Origin: VXPW01 sp965115815
Lineage (GTDB): Bacteria; Pseudomonadota; Alphaproteobacteria; TMED109
Length of the DNA stretch: 64,000 bases
Assembly (NCBI GenBank): GCA_965115815.1
Contig: OZ220465.1
Span: forward strand, 620,001 to 684,000
Direction of reading: 5' to 3'
Made by a program: the position numbers and the translations under genes. Shown here piece by piece: positions 17,882-28,369 of the stretch. The notes under the pieces were generated by a model. The model saw only the letters and a program-made list of their open reading frames with translations. It made no database searches and had not been told where the DNA came from. The stretch's first letter is position 1. Each line of letters opens with the position of its first letter.

Positions 17882-19690
17882 GGGCGCCCGTGCGCTGCGG
17901 GTCGCACGACCCGGATGCAGACTCGCGGCCCGGACCCACCCGCGCCGACTCCTGCGGGATCCGGACCTTCCGGTGTGCCCCGAATGCGGGGTCGTGCGGC
18001 CGTCCGGCCGTCGCGATCCGGTGCGGATCGGCGCCGGCGGAAACGCGGCTGCGGCCGGCGATTCTGCCGGCGCCCGGCGGGGACATCTGCGGAACGGCGG
18101 CCGGCAGGCCCGATCCCGGACCTTCCGTCGCCGCTTCCCGGCACGATCGGGACGGTCCCCTCCATCGAAGCTCGGGAATGCCTTCCGGCACCCTGGCCCG
18201 GGTTCGACGAGATCCAGCGGAGGGTGACCCGGGAACCGCGAGGTCGAGGGCCCGACCCGATCCTCGGTGGTGCGGAGGATGCCGCCCCGAGCCTCCGGGA
18301 GCGGCTCCGGATCGCGCCGGGGAACCGCTGCCGGCGGAACGGACGCATCGGATCGAGGCGGTCCGTGGCGCCGGTCAGACCCGGGCTGCGGGGCATCCCC
18401 GGCGGGCCCGGGGTGCGCACGGCAACCGGAACGATCGGGAGCATGCCGGTCCGGCAACGTTCCGGACCGTGCACCCCGGGTCGCGTCCGGAGCGGGCTCG
18501 AACGCCTTGCAGGTCCGTGGGGAGCCGTTGCTTCCGACCGGACCGGTTCCCCGAGGACCGGGCACGCCGTCGGTCCGTTCGAACCCGAACGCCTCCCCGG
18601 ATCGGCCGTGGATGGCGGCGGCGGGCCGCGGGTCCGGGTTCGCAGGCGAAGCTGCATGCCCGAGCCGGGAAGCGCCGGTTCGAGGTCCGATCGCAGGGGG
18701 CGGCACACCTCGAGGGATCCGGATGTTCTCCGGACGGTCTGGATCGCCGTGCACCGCAGGCAGGTCGGCGGAGGGCCGTCAACGGTTCCGCTCCGCACCC
18801 GGCGGGGTCCGGTCTGCCACCACCCGGGCGCAGAAGGACGGGTCGGGAATCGCCGGAGCCCGATCCGGGACCCGGAACGCAGGCGGCGCCGACCCTGCGG
18901 TTCCGCGGTCTCGTGGCGCCGGCTCGGCGTGGCCGCCCGCCGCTCCCCGCTCCCCGTTGCGCCGATCACGGGGCGCGGCCCCGGAACCCGTCCGTTGCCG
19001 AACCCGATACCGACCGCCGCGCACCTCGACCGCGCACCGCAAGCGGCGGCGAGGACCTCTCGCCCGCGTCGCCGGCAAGCGCCCCGCCGCCGAGCGTCCG
19101 CGTGAAGGCCGCCCCACCCAACGTCCCCTGCCGTCCCGAACCGGGACGGTTCGGGACGGCAGCACGGTCCGTGCGCCGCCGACCCGCGACCCCGGCCGGG
19201 CGCCGGACCGCCCGCATCGCCGGACGCCGCGAGCAGGGTCCGCGCATCGTTCGGCGGGACGCGGACCGCCTTTCCGCCCTCTGCATCCGCCGCCTCCTCA
19301 GTCGGGATCGTCCGCGTCCGAACCGCCCCATCGCCGCCGCCGCGACCGGCCCGGCTCGAACCGGACCGGACGGGCCCCGGCGTTCCATCCGCCAGCCGCC
19401 AGCGGCCGGCGGATCGGTCGGGCAGGAGGGGGTCGTTGCCGAGCCCGGGTTCCCTCGCGCGGCTCGCCCGTCTGGCCCGGAACGGGGCCGGCACTTCCTC
19501 GTTCGCGGCTGCGGGGTTGCCGGACGACAGCCGACCGAAGCGGAGTTCAATTGCCCGGCACCGCCTTCCGCCCGCCGCCGCGGCGGCCGTCTGGTCGGAG
19601 TGATGCCGGCAGGTCGTGGGAACGGGGTTCAGATCCAGACGCCCGGCCCCGGCGGACCCGGGTTCCCGTGCGTCCCATGCGGCGGATGCG
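17882..19690 (+). other. No supported gene (GC-rich, about 1.8 kb)
   Basis: Long open frames exist here on both strands, but their products are Arg/Pro/Gly-rich, share no recognisable motif, lack plausible ribosome-binding sites and look like by-products of high GC. I see no tRNA, IS end or strong terminator. It may be a decayed cargo region at the edge of the conjugation module. Confidence 0.55.
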
Positions 19691-19692
19691 GT

Positions 19693-19724
19693 TGCGGCCG
19701 CTCCCCGGGTGAGGAGCGGCCGCA
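19693..19724 (-). terminator. Hairpin downstream of RTX gene
   Basis: A perfect 12-bp stem (TGCGGCCGCTCC with its complement) and 8-nt loop begin 23 bp after the RTX stop codon. There is no clear T-tract, so it may protect the mRNA end rather than terminate. Confidence 0.5.
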
Positions 19725-19746
19725 CCATGCCGGTTGGCCGGTCGGC

Positions 19747-21960
19747 TCAAGCGATGTCGAGGTGTTCGTTGTACTGATCGACCGTCAGGAAGCCGAAGTC
19801 GTCGGCCGTCAGCATTTCGGACGTCACGCCCCGGACGATGATCTCGTTGCCTTCGAGCTTGTCCGAGGTGATGACCACGCCGCCCGCCTCCTCGCTGTCG
19901 GTCAGCACCAGGTCGGAGAACGAGAGGAACTTCTGTTCGGTCCCGGCCTTCGCCTCGGTCTGGGCCAGGAAGACGATCGTGTCGGTCCCGTCCTCGAAGT
20001 CGGTGATGACGTCCACACCGTCGCCCCGGCGGAACAGGAACTCGTCGGCCCCCTCGCCGCCACGCAGACGGTCGGCATCCCTGCCGCCCTCCAGACGGTC
20101 GTTGCCGCCGTTGCCGAACAGCCGGTCTTCGCCCGCGCCGCCGGCCAGCACATCGAGATCGCCCTCGCCGCCTTCCAGGCGGTCGTTGCCGTCCCCGCCG
20201 TCCAGCTCGTCGCTACCGGCGCCGCCATACAGCATGTCGTCGCCGTTGCCGCCGTTGAGCGTGTCGTCGCCGTCCTCGCCATAGAGCCGGTCGGCGCTTT
20301 TCCCGCCGTTCAGCGTGTCGCTGCCGGCCCCGCCGTGGAGGATGTCGTTGTTGTTATCCCCGTGGAGGAAGTCGTCGCCGCTGCCGCCGTAGAGCATATC
20401 CTTGCCGCTACCGCCGAAGAGCGTGTCATCGCCGCCGCGCCCGTAGAGCACATCCGCCGCGCCCAAGCCCTCGATGGTGTCGTTGTCCGTGCCACCGACC
20501 AGCATGTCCTTCTTGTTCGTTCCCTTGAGCGTCTTCCCGGCCTGCGGGTCGGGATACTCCTCGTTCGGATCGAAGTCCCAGATGAACTCGACCTGGTTCT
20601 TGAGCTCCTGCAGCTGCTGGGCAGTGAGATTCTCGAAGCCTTGGAACCGGGCCAGCACCTTCTGCGAGTCGCCCGTGCCGGTGACAAGGTGCGTGGTCAC
20701 ATCGTTCGGGTCCGTGATGCTCCGGACAAACCGGACATCGTCCCACGAGATGCTGAACGGCAACCGGATGTAGTCCTCCCCGATCTTGAAGTCCCCGATG
20801 ATGTCAGCGGCCCCGTCGCTGCTCCGGCCCTCGCTGATCACGAAGATGTCCCGGCCCGCATTGCCATAGAGCACATCCCTGCCGTCGCCGCCATCGAGTC
20901 GGTCGTGGCCGTCGCCGCCGTAGAGCCCGTCGTCGCCGCCGCCGCCGTAGAGCAGGTCGTTGCCGCCGTCGCCGTCCAGCGAGTCCATGCCCGCGCCGCC
21001 CCAAAGCGTGTCGTTGGCGTCGCCGCCTTGCAGCCGGTCATCGCCGTCCCCGCCGCGGAGGACATCGTTGCCGTTGCCGCCGACGAGAGCGTCATCCCCC
21101 GCGCCGCCCTTGAGCGTGTCTTCGCCGCCATGGCCGTAGATATGGTCGGAATACGCGGTGCCCTGAATGGAGTTGTCATTGTGGTCGCCGTTGATCCAGT
21201 CCCCGCTCGCGGTCTGCAGGAACTCGTCAATCTTCCCTTTCGCCACCCTCACGGCTTCGGCGTCATCGGGATTGACTTCCTCCTCGAATTTGAGCTCGGC
21301 GAGCACCTTGTTGCCGAGCATGATCCGGAAGTGCGCCTTCCCGTAGTGGCCGTCGGGGTGGTGGACAATGGTGAGCTTCGCCCCGTCCCGAATCCCGGTC
21401 ACGTAGATGTAGTCGTACCAATTCAGGAAGTCCTCGATATAGACATAGCTGTCGGGGTTGAGGATGAAGTGGTCGCCCCCATGGCCGCCATGGAGGAGGC
21501 TTCCCTGCGGATCCCCGGCCTGGTCGGAGGTCGGCCCCCGGCCCCGCGTCCCGTCGGTCAGCGCGCCGGTGCCGTCGTCCTGCCGGTTGCTCGCCTTGAG
21601 TTTGCCCGCGATCAGGAAGTCGTTGTGGGAGCCGCCGTAGAGGCGGTCGGCGATCTGGTCCTTCTGGTTCCCGACCAGGATGTCGTTGCCCCAGCCGCCG
21701 CGCAGGGTGTTCGGTCCGTTGCCGCCTTCGAGATAGTCGCGCCCGCCACCGCCGGATGCGTCGCTGCCGCCGCCGGAATCCTTGAACCAGTCATTGCCCT
21801 TCTGTCCGATGAAGGTGTCCTGGCCTGCCCCTCCGACAACGTTCATCGGGCCTTCGTACGGACTTCCACCCTCCCCGCGCCTGGCCTGGTATTGGTTCGG
21901 CCCGGTATCCCCGGATCGATCGACCGTCTCTTCGCTGTCGATGAAATGCTGGGTTGTCAT
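19747..21960 (-). CDS. RTX-type calcium-binding secreted protein
   Basis: The 737-residue acidic protein is built of GGxGxDxLx nonapeptide repeats in three blocks (roughly residues 45-100, 275-375 and 490-670). Such repeats form calcium-filled beta-rolls after secretion. Non-repeat spacers (about 160-270 and 380-480) have no recognised enzyme motif. There is no N-terminal signal peptide; the C-terminus DDFGFLTVDQYNEHLDIA fits a type I secretion signal. No ABC transporter, membrane-fusion or TolC gene is in the window. GAGGAGG precedes the ATG. It could be a matrix or surface-layer-like protein; no toxin or protease domain was seen. Confidence 0.88.
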   Translation of the reverse strand: MTTQHFIDSEETVDRSGDTGPNQYQARRGEGGSPYEGPMNVVGGAGQDTFIGQKGNDWFKDSGGGSDASGGGGRDYLEGGNGPNTLRGGWGNDILVGNQKDQIADRLYGGSHNDFLIAGKLKASNRQDDGTGALTDGTRGRGPTSDQAGDPQGSLLHGGHGGDHFILNPDSYVYIEDFLNWYDYIYVTGIRDGAKLTIVHHPDGHYGKAHFRIMLGNKVLAELKFEEEVNPDDAEAVRVAKGKIDEFLQTASGDWINGDHNDNSIQGTAYSDHIYGHGGEDTLKGGAGDDALVGGNGNDVLRGGDGDDRLQGGDANDTLWGGAGMDSLDGDGGNDLLYGGGGDDGLYGGDGHDRLDGGDGRDVLYGNAGRDIFVISEGRSSDGAADIIGDFKIGEDYIRLPFSISWDDVRFVRSITDPNDVTTHLVTGTGDSQKVLARFQGFENLTAQQLQELKNQVEFIWDFDPNEEYPDPQAGKTLKGTNKKDMLVGGTDNDTIEGLGAADVLYGRGGDDTLFGGSGKDMLYGGSGDDFLHGDNNNDILHGGAGSDTLNGGKSADRLYGEDGDDTLNGGNGDDMLYGGAGSDELDGGDGNDRLEGGEGDLDVLAGGAGEDRLFGNGGNDRLEGGRDADRLRGGEGADEFLFRRGDGVDVITDFEDGTDTIVFLAQTEAKAGTEQKFLSFSDLVLTDSEEAGGVVITSDKLEGNEIIVRGVTSEMLTADDFGFLTVDQYNEHLDIA

Positions 21961-22535
21961 GGCGATTCCTCCTCAGGATCAAGCGATCGATGCCGCGGCC
22001 GCCAGCATACAGGGCAGGGGCGTGACGTCAATTCGTGTTGCACAAGGCGTGGCCGGGGCCGCCCCGAACCCGTCGATGGTGAGGATCCGAAAGCGAAACA
22101 CTCTTGGAAAGGTTGTCGCGTTGGATCTCCAGGACCGGCGCCATGGTTCTTTCGGAGTCCCTTCGCCGCCGGCCGGATCGGGATTCGGTTGGGGCGCAGG
22201 TTCCTTCGCCGAACCCGGCTCGACGCCATCGACGCCCGGACCCAGCCCCATCGTGACCCCGACCGGTCCCCGCGCCGTCCTCCCATGCGCGGCTCACGTC
22301 GGAGCCGGCCCCGAACGGCGGCGGCGCGGGCCCGATGTTGCCGGTTCCCGGAGGCGTCCGAAGCCGGCCGCGCCGTCACCGGCGGTCCCGGGTCGCGGGT
22401 CCGCAGGCGGATCGGCAGGATGCCCTCGGTCGCAATGCCGCCGGTCCGGAGCCCCGGGGCCGGCCGTGCGCGCCCGCCGGCGAGCGCGACCGGAGCGGCG
22501 GATGCCGTCCCGCGTGCGGCCGAGTGGGGCGGCAG
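21961..22535 (-). other. Intergenic region between RTX gene and cinA
   Basis: It holds the leader of the RTX gene (ribosome-binding site GAGGAGG at 21967-21974) and is otherwise without a recognisable gene. Open frames here are GC artefacts. Confidence 0.5.
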
Positions 22536-23789
22536 TCAGAGTTCCGGGTTCTCGGGCGATCCCGCGATCCGAAGCCGCAGCCAGTTCAGCAGGCTGATCA
22601 CCGCGTATTCGCGAACGCGGCGGCGGTCCCCGGGCAGGCGCACGCGCATCGCCTCCGGGGTGTCCCCGTCCGCATATCCGAAGAACACGGTGCCGGGCGG
22701 ATGCCCGTCCCGTCCTTCCGGCTCCGCTACCCCTGTGGCGGCAAGCCCGAGATCGGCGCCGAACTGCCGGCGCACGCCGGCGGCCAGCGCCCCGGCCGCC
22801 TCGGCGGAGACCGTGGGTCCGGCCGGTACGCCGAGCCGGCCGCTCTTCCCCGCGCCCGCGCACACCACCACTCCGCCGCGGAACACCTCGCCCGCACCGG
22901 GCACCGCGGTGAGTCGGGCGCTCGCCAGCCCGCCGGTCACGGATTCGGCGAGGGCCAGGGAGACTCCACGGCCGCGGAGCAGGTCGAGGACCACCGACTC
23001 CATCGTCTCTTGATCGGCGCCGAACACCGCGTCGCCGAGCAGGTTGCGCACGTTCGCTTCCTCGCGGGCGATCAGCGCTGCGGCCGCGGCTGTGTTCTTC
23101 GCCTTGGCGGTAATCCGGACCTTCAGGCCTTCGATGCCGCTGGCCTGGAAGGCAAGCGTGGGGTTGCCGGCACGGTCGAGATCCGCGATCCGCCCCGCCA
23201 GCAGCTCCGCCATCCGTGATTCGGTCTGGCCCCAGCTCTTGAGCACCCGGCTCCGGATCACGGCGCCGCCGCCCGCCCGGCGCTCGAGGTCGGGAAGGAC
23301 CGTTCCCTGCATCATGGTGCGCATCTCGAACGGCACGCCGGGCACCGCATAGATCACCTGCGCGCCGACCGGGCACACCAGGCCCGGAGCGGTACCCGGC
23401 ATCTCGGAAATGAACGAAGCACCCGCCGGGCAGTCCGCCTGGCGCAAGTTGTTCTCGGAACACCGGCGGCCGCGCGCCTCGAAACCGAGGCGGATCCTCT
23501 CTCCCATCGCCTCGTTTCGCACCAGTGCCACCCCCATCACGTCGGCAATCGCCTCGCGCGTGATGTCGTCCTGGGTGGGCCCTAGGCCGCCGCAAACGAT
23601 GACCGCGTCGCTCCGGGCCAGCGCCTGCCGGATCGTCGAGACGATCCGGGGTCGGTTGTCGCCGACCTTCATCTGATGGTGGGAATCGATCCCGATCCGC
23701 GCGAGCTGCTCTCCCATCCACGACGAGTTGGTGTCGACGATCTGTCCGAGCAGCAGCTCGGTTCCTACCGCAACGATCTCGCAACGCAT
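22536..23789 (-). CDS. cinA: CinA family protein (COG1058 + nicotinamide-nucleotide amidase)
   Basis: The start at 23789 gives 417 residues beginning MRCEIVAVGTELLLGQIVDTNSSW, the canonical CinA start. The N-terminal molybdopterin-binding-like domain (about 1-170) contains VCGGLGPTQDDITREA and VPGVPFEM. The C-terminal PncC-like domain (about 255-410) contains LALAESVTGGLASARLTAVPGAGEVFRGGVV and LAATGVAEPEG. PncC deamidates NMN in pyridine-nucleotide salvage. The usual AESCTGG reads AESVTGG here (Cys to Val). An AGAGGG lies 13 nt before the ATG. The IS cluster starts about 190 bp upstream. Confidence 0.93.
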   Translation of the reverse strand: MRCEIVAVGTELLLGQIVDTNSSWMGEQLARIGIDSHHQMKVGDNRPRIVSTIRQALARSDAVIVCGGLGPTQDDITREAIADVMGVALVRNEAMGERIRLGFEARGRRCSENNLRQADCPAGASFISEMPGTAPGLVCPVGAQVIYAVPGVPFEMRTMMQGTVLPDLERRAGGGAVIRSRVLKSWGQTESRMAELLAGRIADLDRAGNPTLAFQASGIEGLKVRITAKAKNTAAAAALIAREEANVRNLLGDAVFGADQETMESVVLDLLRGRGVSLALAESVTGGLASARLTAVPGAGEVFRGGVVVCAGAGKSGRLGVPAGPTVSAEAAGALAAGVRRQFGADLGLAATGVAEPEGRDGHPPGTVFFGYADGDTPEAMRVRLPGDRRRVREYAVISLLNWLRLRIAGSPENPEL

Positions 23790-23995
23790 CCCGTGGCACC
23801 CTCTTGGCGGCTCTCGCGACCGCCCGCGCAAGGCCGGCCGTTCGCCCGCCGGGGCGGGCGGGCACCGGTTTCGGGCCCGGATCCGAGCGGCTCCTGCAGG
23901 CGTTCGCCCCGCCATCTTCGTCCCGCGGCCGGTCCTTGGCAATGCGATCTCCGGGGCCGCGGAGGCCGGGCCACGGCCAAGACCATCCCACGCTA

Positions 23996-25390
23996 GTAGT
24001 ACGGAATCATTGGATTGCTGGGTATAGAGACTTCAGTTTCACCCGGGCGTCTGCCGTCGTGAACCGCCAGTCGACCGTGCCGCCGGCCGCGTTGCGGCGC
24101 TTGACCCACGCCGCGGTCTCCCGCAGCAGGGTGGCGCGGTCGGGAAGGCGTCGTCGAAGACACGGTCGCGACCACGCGCCGATTTCGATCTCGGCCCTGT
24201 GGAGCCAGCTTCCGTGCTTCGGCGGGTACCGAAACTCGAACCGCTGTCGCACCCGCAGGGCCTCCCGGGGTGCAAAGGCTTCATACAACGACGCGGGGCC
24301 GTGTGTGTTCAGGTTGTCCATGACCCGTACGATCTTCTTGCCGGGGAAGTGATCATCCGCGAGTTCCCGGAGGAACTGCGCCCCGTCCCGCGCTGTGCGG
24401 CGATCGGTGACCTTTACCGTACACCAATTTTCATTGGGCGCGAACGCCAGGAAGAGATGGGCCGTACCGTTTCGCTCGTATTCGTAGTCGACGATTTCCG
24501 GCTGCCCGGGCCGCACGGGGCGGGGAAGGCGGGTTTCCTTGGTCTGCTGCCGACGGGTCTCATCCATGCAGACCCAAACCTCGTCTTCGGCAAAATCCCG
24601 CTGATACGTGTCCAGCACCTCCTCCATCGCCGCCACGAACGGCGCGTTGCGGCTCGGGGGCATGCACCAGTACTGCTTCAACCAAGGCTTGATCTCCTTT
24701 TTTCCGAGTCTTCCGTACCGTTTCTTTCGAGATGCTCTCGACGATCTCCATCTCCATCCGACGGCCGGCCAGCAGCTTCAGCGTCCAGCGGACACAACCT
24801 TCGGGCGGGGAAGAACAGGCCAGAGCCACCCGCTTCGCCTCCTTCGCTCCGTCCAGGAGTTTCGGTCGGCGGTTCTCCTGCTCCCGGCGGCGGAGAGAGG
24901 CCTCCAAACCCTCCAAAACACAACGCTTGCGCAGGCGTTCGACCGTCGAAGCGCCGATACCCAGGCCGCGCGCGATGTCGACATCCCGGAGTTTGCCGCC
25001 GTCGCGCCCCTCGTCCGCCATCCGCAGAATCTGCGCCCGCCGCCGCCGCCAGGCGGCTCCGGTACCGTCGACGATCGCTTGGAGTTCCCGGCGCTCCGAC
25101 GCCGAAAGGCGCACTCGATAGAGCTTCCTGCCCTGAGGATTGGCCAGGATCCACTCCGATCCCCGCACCGAACCCCTGCAGGCAGGCTCGGTTCCCGGAA
25201 ACCGGATCCGTCCGATCCCCAAGAGAGCATGAGCGCCTGCACGTTCGGCATCGGGTCTGTGGGGATGAACAAGAAAGCGCCGTACCGATCGGACGCTCAC
25301 GCGTGCCGACACGCACCGACACGGGGCCGACACGGACCGACACGGAAATCTTGCCAGAATACTGTCGTCAGTTCAACGGTTCCGTACTAC
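23996..25390 (-). mobile_element. IS630-family element, copy 1
   Basis: Terminal inverted repeats TAGTAGTACGGAA are at both ends, flanked by TA (23994-23995 and 25391-25392), the target duplication of IS630/Tc1 elements. Just inside the right end (25303-25346) lie four tandem copies of a CGTGTCGG motif (minus-strand reading), between the end and the transposase. It inserted into the left end of the DruA/ISAs1 transposon copy A. Confidence 0.85.
24007..25147 (-). pseudogene. IS630 transposase, degraded (frameshift, lost start)
   Basis: The N-terminal part is a helix-turn-helix region (ARGLGIGASTVERLRKR). The C-terminal part is the DDE domain with VCMDETRRQQ, RVMDNLNTHGPASLYEAF and PPKHGSWLHRAEIEIG. 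The two lie in different frames that meet at a run of six A (24698-24703). Copy 2 has seven A there, where a -1 slip would join the frames; with six A the shift needed changes, so this copy is probably broken. The start codon position holds CTG (25147) where the intact sequence at 38920 has ATG. Confidence 0.82.
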
Positions 25391-25462
25391 TAGGTTGGTT
25401 GGAAGGCTGGGTTCCGCGGGTTCCGGATGATTCGGATGTGTGCGGGCTGTTTGTGAAGCGGT

Positions 25463-27297
25463 GTGGGATCCGTGGTGGTCATGGAACGCGCCGCGGATGT
25501 TTTCGAGACGACCCCGGAGGGTTGTGCGCTCCGGGATGTGGTGGTGCGCCTGGCGCGGCCGGATGAGGTGGGTCGCGGGAACCGTGTGGTGGACCGTCAT
25601 CACGATCTGGGTTTCAAGCAATTTGCGGGTCGCGGTCTGCGCTCCGTGTTCCCTTGGCGCGGGCGGTGGATGGGCGCTGCGGGCGGGCAGACGGGCGCCT
25701 TCTGCTGTGCGCCGCGGGACCGTGGGATGGGCGGGCGCCGCAAGGAACCGTTGGAGCGGTTGCACCGGATCGGAACCCCCACGAGGTTGGTGATTCTGGG
25801 AGGTCGCCGGGTGTTTCGGGGTCGTGCCTCGTGTGCGTGGTCGCGGATGAGGCGGTGTCTCAGCGACGACGGGGAGGCTGCGTGCGGCCATCCGTTGCGG
25901 GTGGCGGAGTCGTTTGTCTCGCCGACGACGTTCCGCGGCACCCGGTACCAGGCGGCGAACGGGACGTGCATGGGCAAGAGCAAGGGCGATGCGCGCGCCC
26001 ACGGGCGCGATCCCGATCCGCACGGGGAGGCGAAGGATCGGTACGGGGTTCCGCGGCGTCGCGACGCCGGTCGTCGGGTGCGGGATCGTGCGCCGCTTCC
26101 TGCGGCGTGGGCGTTGCGGGCGACGCAGAGCGGCCGGTCGGCGCGGGCGTTGCGCTCGATGTACCCGCAGGGTGCGGCGCGTTCCGACGTCCGGCGTGCG
26201 CAGGGGCGCACGCACGGCATCGCCTCGGTGCGGTGCGTGATCGTGCGGGCGCGGCGGGCGAATCGGCACGGCGCGGTGGCGGCGGCACGCTCCGCGAAGG
26301 CGATGACGCAGAAGGATCTGGCGTCGATCGGTGCGTGGAAGAACCCGGACATCGGCCGATAGGAGCCGGTGTCCCAATCGACCGTGCACCGGGTGCTGCA
26401 GAACCCCGACCCGACGTGGATCGAGGAGGCTCTGCGGCGCTGGGCGCAGCCGCGCCTGCGGGTCGGCCCCGCGATCGCGGTCGACGGCACGCGCCTTCGC
26501 GGCGCCCACCGCACCGGCAAGGATCCGTACGAGACGGTCTCGCGGATCGAGCCCGGGACCGGCATGCCGGTCTCGATCCTCCACGATCCCGGCGAGGGCG
26601 GGGAGATCGCCGCCGTCCACGCCGCGCTCGAGATGGCGCCGGTGGCCGGCCGTCTGCGCACCCTCGACGCGCTCCCCACCCCCCGCGAGACGGCACGGCG
26701 GATCGTCGAGACCCAGGACGCCGACGGGAGGATGACGGTCAAAGGCAACGCTCCCAAAACCTTCGAGACGTTCGAGAGCATCCACTGGGAGACCACGAGC
26801 ACGGGACGCTACCGCGAAACGCCCACGCTCGAGCACGGCCGCATCGAGCCGCGCAGCATCGAAGTCTTCACCCCGACCGCGAAGATGGTCCACGATCCCC
26901 ACGTCCAACCGATCTTCCGTGTCCCCGGCGCGTCGAATGCACGAAATCCGGAAAACGAACCACCGAGCACGCCTACGGCAGGACCTCGGTCGAGGCCGAA
27001 CGCGCCTCGCCGCAACCAGTACTCGCAGGGAACCGCGGTCCCTGGGAGTCGAACGCCCTCACCCCATCCGCGACACCACCTTCCGCGAAGACGACTCTAG
27101 GCTCCGGGCCCGCAACGCGCCCGCAAACCACGCGATCCTCCACACCCTCGCCCTTACCGTCATCCTCCACAACCCGCCGAAGCTGCTCCAGCCCTTCCAC
27201 AGCTTCGCCGACGCCCGCCACCCCTATGCCGACCCGCGCAAGCCGGTCCTGCACGCCGTCACAAGACCCGGCGGACCGCGCCCACACTCCGACTGAA
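25463..27297 (+). pseudogene. Transposase: DUF4338 (DruA-like) + ISAs1 DDE, copy A
   Basis: The N-terminal 200 residues match DUF4338, the domain of Druantia protein DruA (LHRIGTPTRLVILGG, GHPLRVAESFVSPTTFRGTRYQAANG). The C-terminal part is an ISAs1-family region (VRRAQGRTHGIASV, GAWKNPDIGR, VSQSTVHRVLQNPDP, AIAVDGTRLRGAHRTG, HPRHHL-type end). A TAG (26360-26362) interrupts the frame after GAWKNPDIGR, where the family usually has Tyr. A frameshift near 26935 moves the last third to another frame. The same TAG is in copy B. No function is expected without readthrough. Confidence 0.75.
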
Positions 27298-27394
27298 ACC
27301 GCAAGCCTCCGAGCCGGCCCCCCAACCCGGCCGGCCTCTCGCTCGCCCCGGATCCGCCGAAGCGGACCCCTCGCGCCCCGCTCCGCGCCGCCAC

Positions 27395-28315
27395 CGGGCA
27401 GCAGACGTCCGCACATCTGGTCGGTCGGCGCAGGATGCCCGGCACGCCATCGATCGGGGCATCCTGAGGAAGAACCCGCGTGGGGTGATCGATGCGGATG
27501 GGTCGAAGGATTTCGACCGCATCCCGCATCGGGAACTCCGCGCCGTTCTGGACCTGCGGATCCAGGACGGTGTCCTCCGTCGCAGGATCGACCCAGGGCT
27601 GCGGGCGGGCGTCCTGGAGGAGGGCGTCCGGCACACCTCGGAAGCGGGCACGCCGCAAGGCGGCGTGCGGTCGCCGCTGCTCTCCCACCGGTTCCTGCAC
27701 TCCGTGCTGGATCGGTGGGTTGAGCCGACGGTCCAGCCCCGCCTCCGGGGCCGGTGCCCACGGGTGCGGTATGCGGAGGACTTCGTGTGGCTCTTCGAGC
27801 ATCCGCGGGACGGCGAGCGGGTGCGGGCCGTCCTCGGCCAGCGCTGGGCCCGGTTCGGGCTGAAGGTGCACGCGGAGAAGACACGCTTGGTCGACGTTCG
27901 GGCCCAGCTGCCCCCGCATGCCGGGCCGGGCGCCGCCTTCGACTTCCTGGGCTTCACCCAGGTTTGGGTGCGGTCGAGATGGAAGTATGCGGTGCTGCGC
28001 CAGCACACGGCCAAGGGGCGCCTGGCGCGGGCGGTGCGAGCGGTGCGGGAGGGGTGCCGACGGCATCGACACGCACCCTTGCTCTGCCCGCGCAACGATC
28101 TCGCTCGGGTCCTACGAGGCCATGGCGCCGACTACGGCCGGAGCGCGAACCGTGCCCGAAGTGCCAGCTTCCGCTACCAGGGGATCCGAATCGGGCGAAC
28201 GTGGGGGTCGCGGCGCAGTTGTTCGGCCCGGGTGAACTGGGACCCGAGGACCGCGCTGCTTCGCCGCTGGCCCCTGCCTACGGCCAAGATCGTGCATGGC
28301 TACGGGACCGCTTGA
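27395..28315 (+). pseudogene. Group II intron reverse transcriptase/maturase, 5'-truncated
   Basis: The frame gives RT and maturase motifs: DADGSKDFDRIPH (RT-2/3), SEAGTPQGGVRSPLLSHRFLH (RT-4), VRYAEDFVWLFEH (RT-5), FGLKVHAEKTRLVDVR (RT-6) and a maturase end RGHGADYG...LPTAKIVHGYG. The catalytic YADD box reads YAED, so polymerase activity should be lost. The first RT blocks are missing at the junction with the DruA/ISAs1 remnant. A 34-nt domain-V-like hairpin follows directly. Confidence 0.82.
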
Positions 28316-28333
28316 GCGAACCGGTCCTGTACG

Positions 28334-28367
28334 GAACCGGATGCCCGAATGCGGGCCCGTCCGGTTC
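28334..28367 (+). ncRNA. Group II intron domain V-like hairpin (intron 1)
   Basis: This is exactly 34 nt, the standard domain V length. GAACCGGA pairs fully with TCCGGTTC, and the upper stem closes GCCCG/CGGGC over a short loop with a CG bulge. It lies just after the maturase stop, where domain V belongs. The catalytic triad appears as AAC rather than AGC, which suggests decay. Confidence 0.6.
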
Positions 28368-28369
28368 TG

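Larger units (their letters stand above)
23977..27415 (+). mobile_element. DruA-like/ISAs1 transposon, copy A (interrupted and 3'-truncated)
   Basis: The left end CCAAGACCATCCCACGC (23977-23993) plus TAGGTTGGTTGG (25391 on) matches the left end of copy B at about 36464, once IS630 copy 1 (23996-25390) is removed from the TA between them. Homology with copy B runs to about 27415, where group II intron sequence begins, so the right end is lost. The transposase is described separately. Confidence 0.78.

Noticed and set aside
20040..21130. Regular short repeats suggesting a CRISPR or satellite array
   Set aside because: The periodicity is 27 bp and encodes GGxGxDxLx protein repeats in one frame. 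There are no spacers.
16576..23013. A 2,145-codon open frame on the plus strand
   Set aside because: It runs antisense to the RTX gene and through trbI in another frame; composition is Arg/Pro-rich or repeats the RTX pattern. It is a high-GC artefact.
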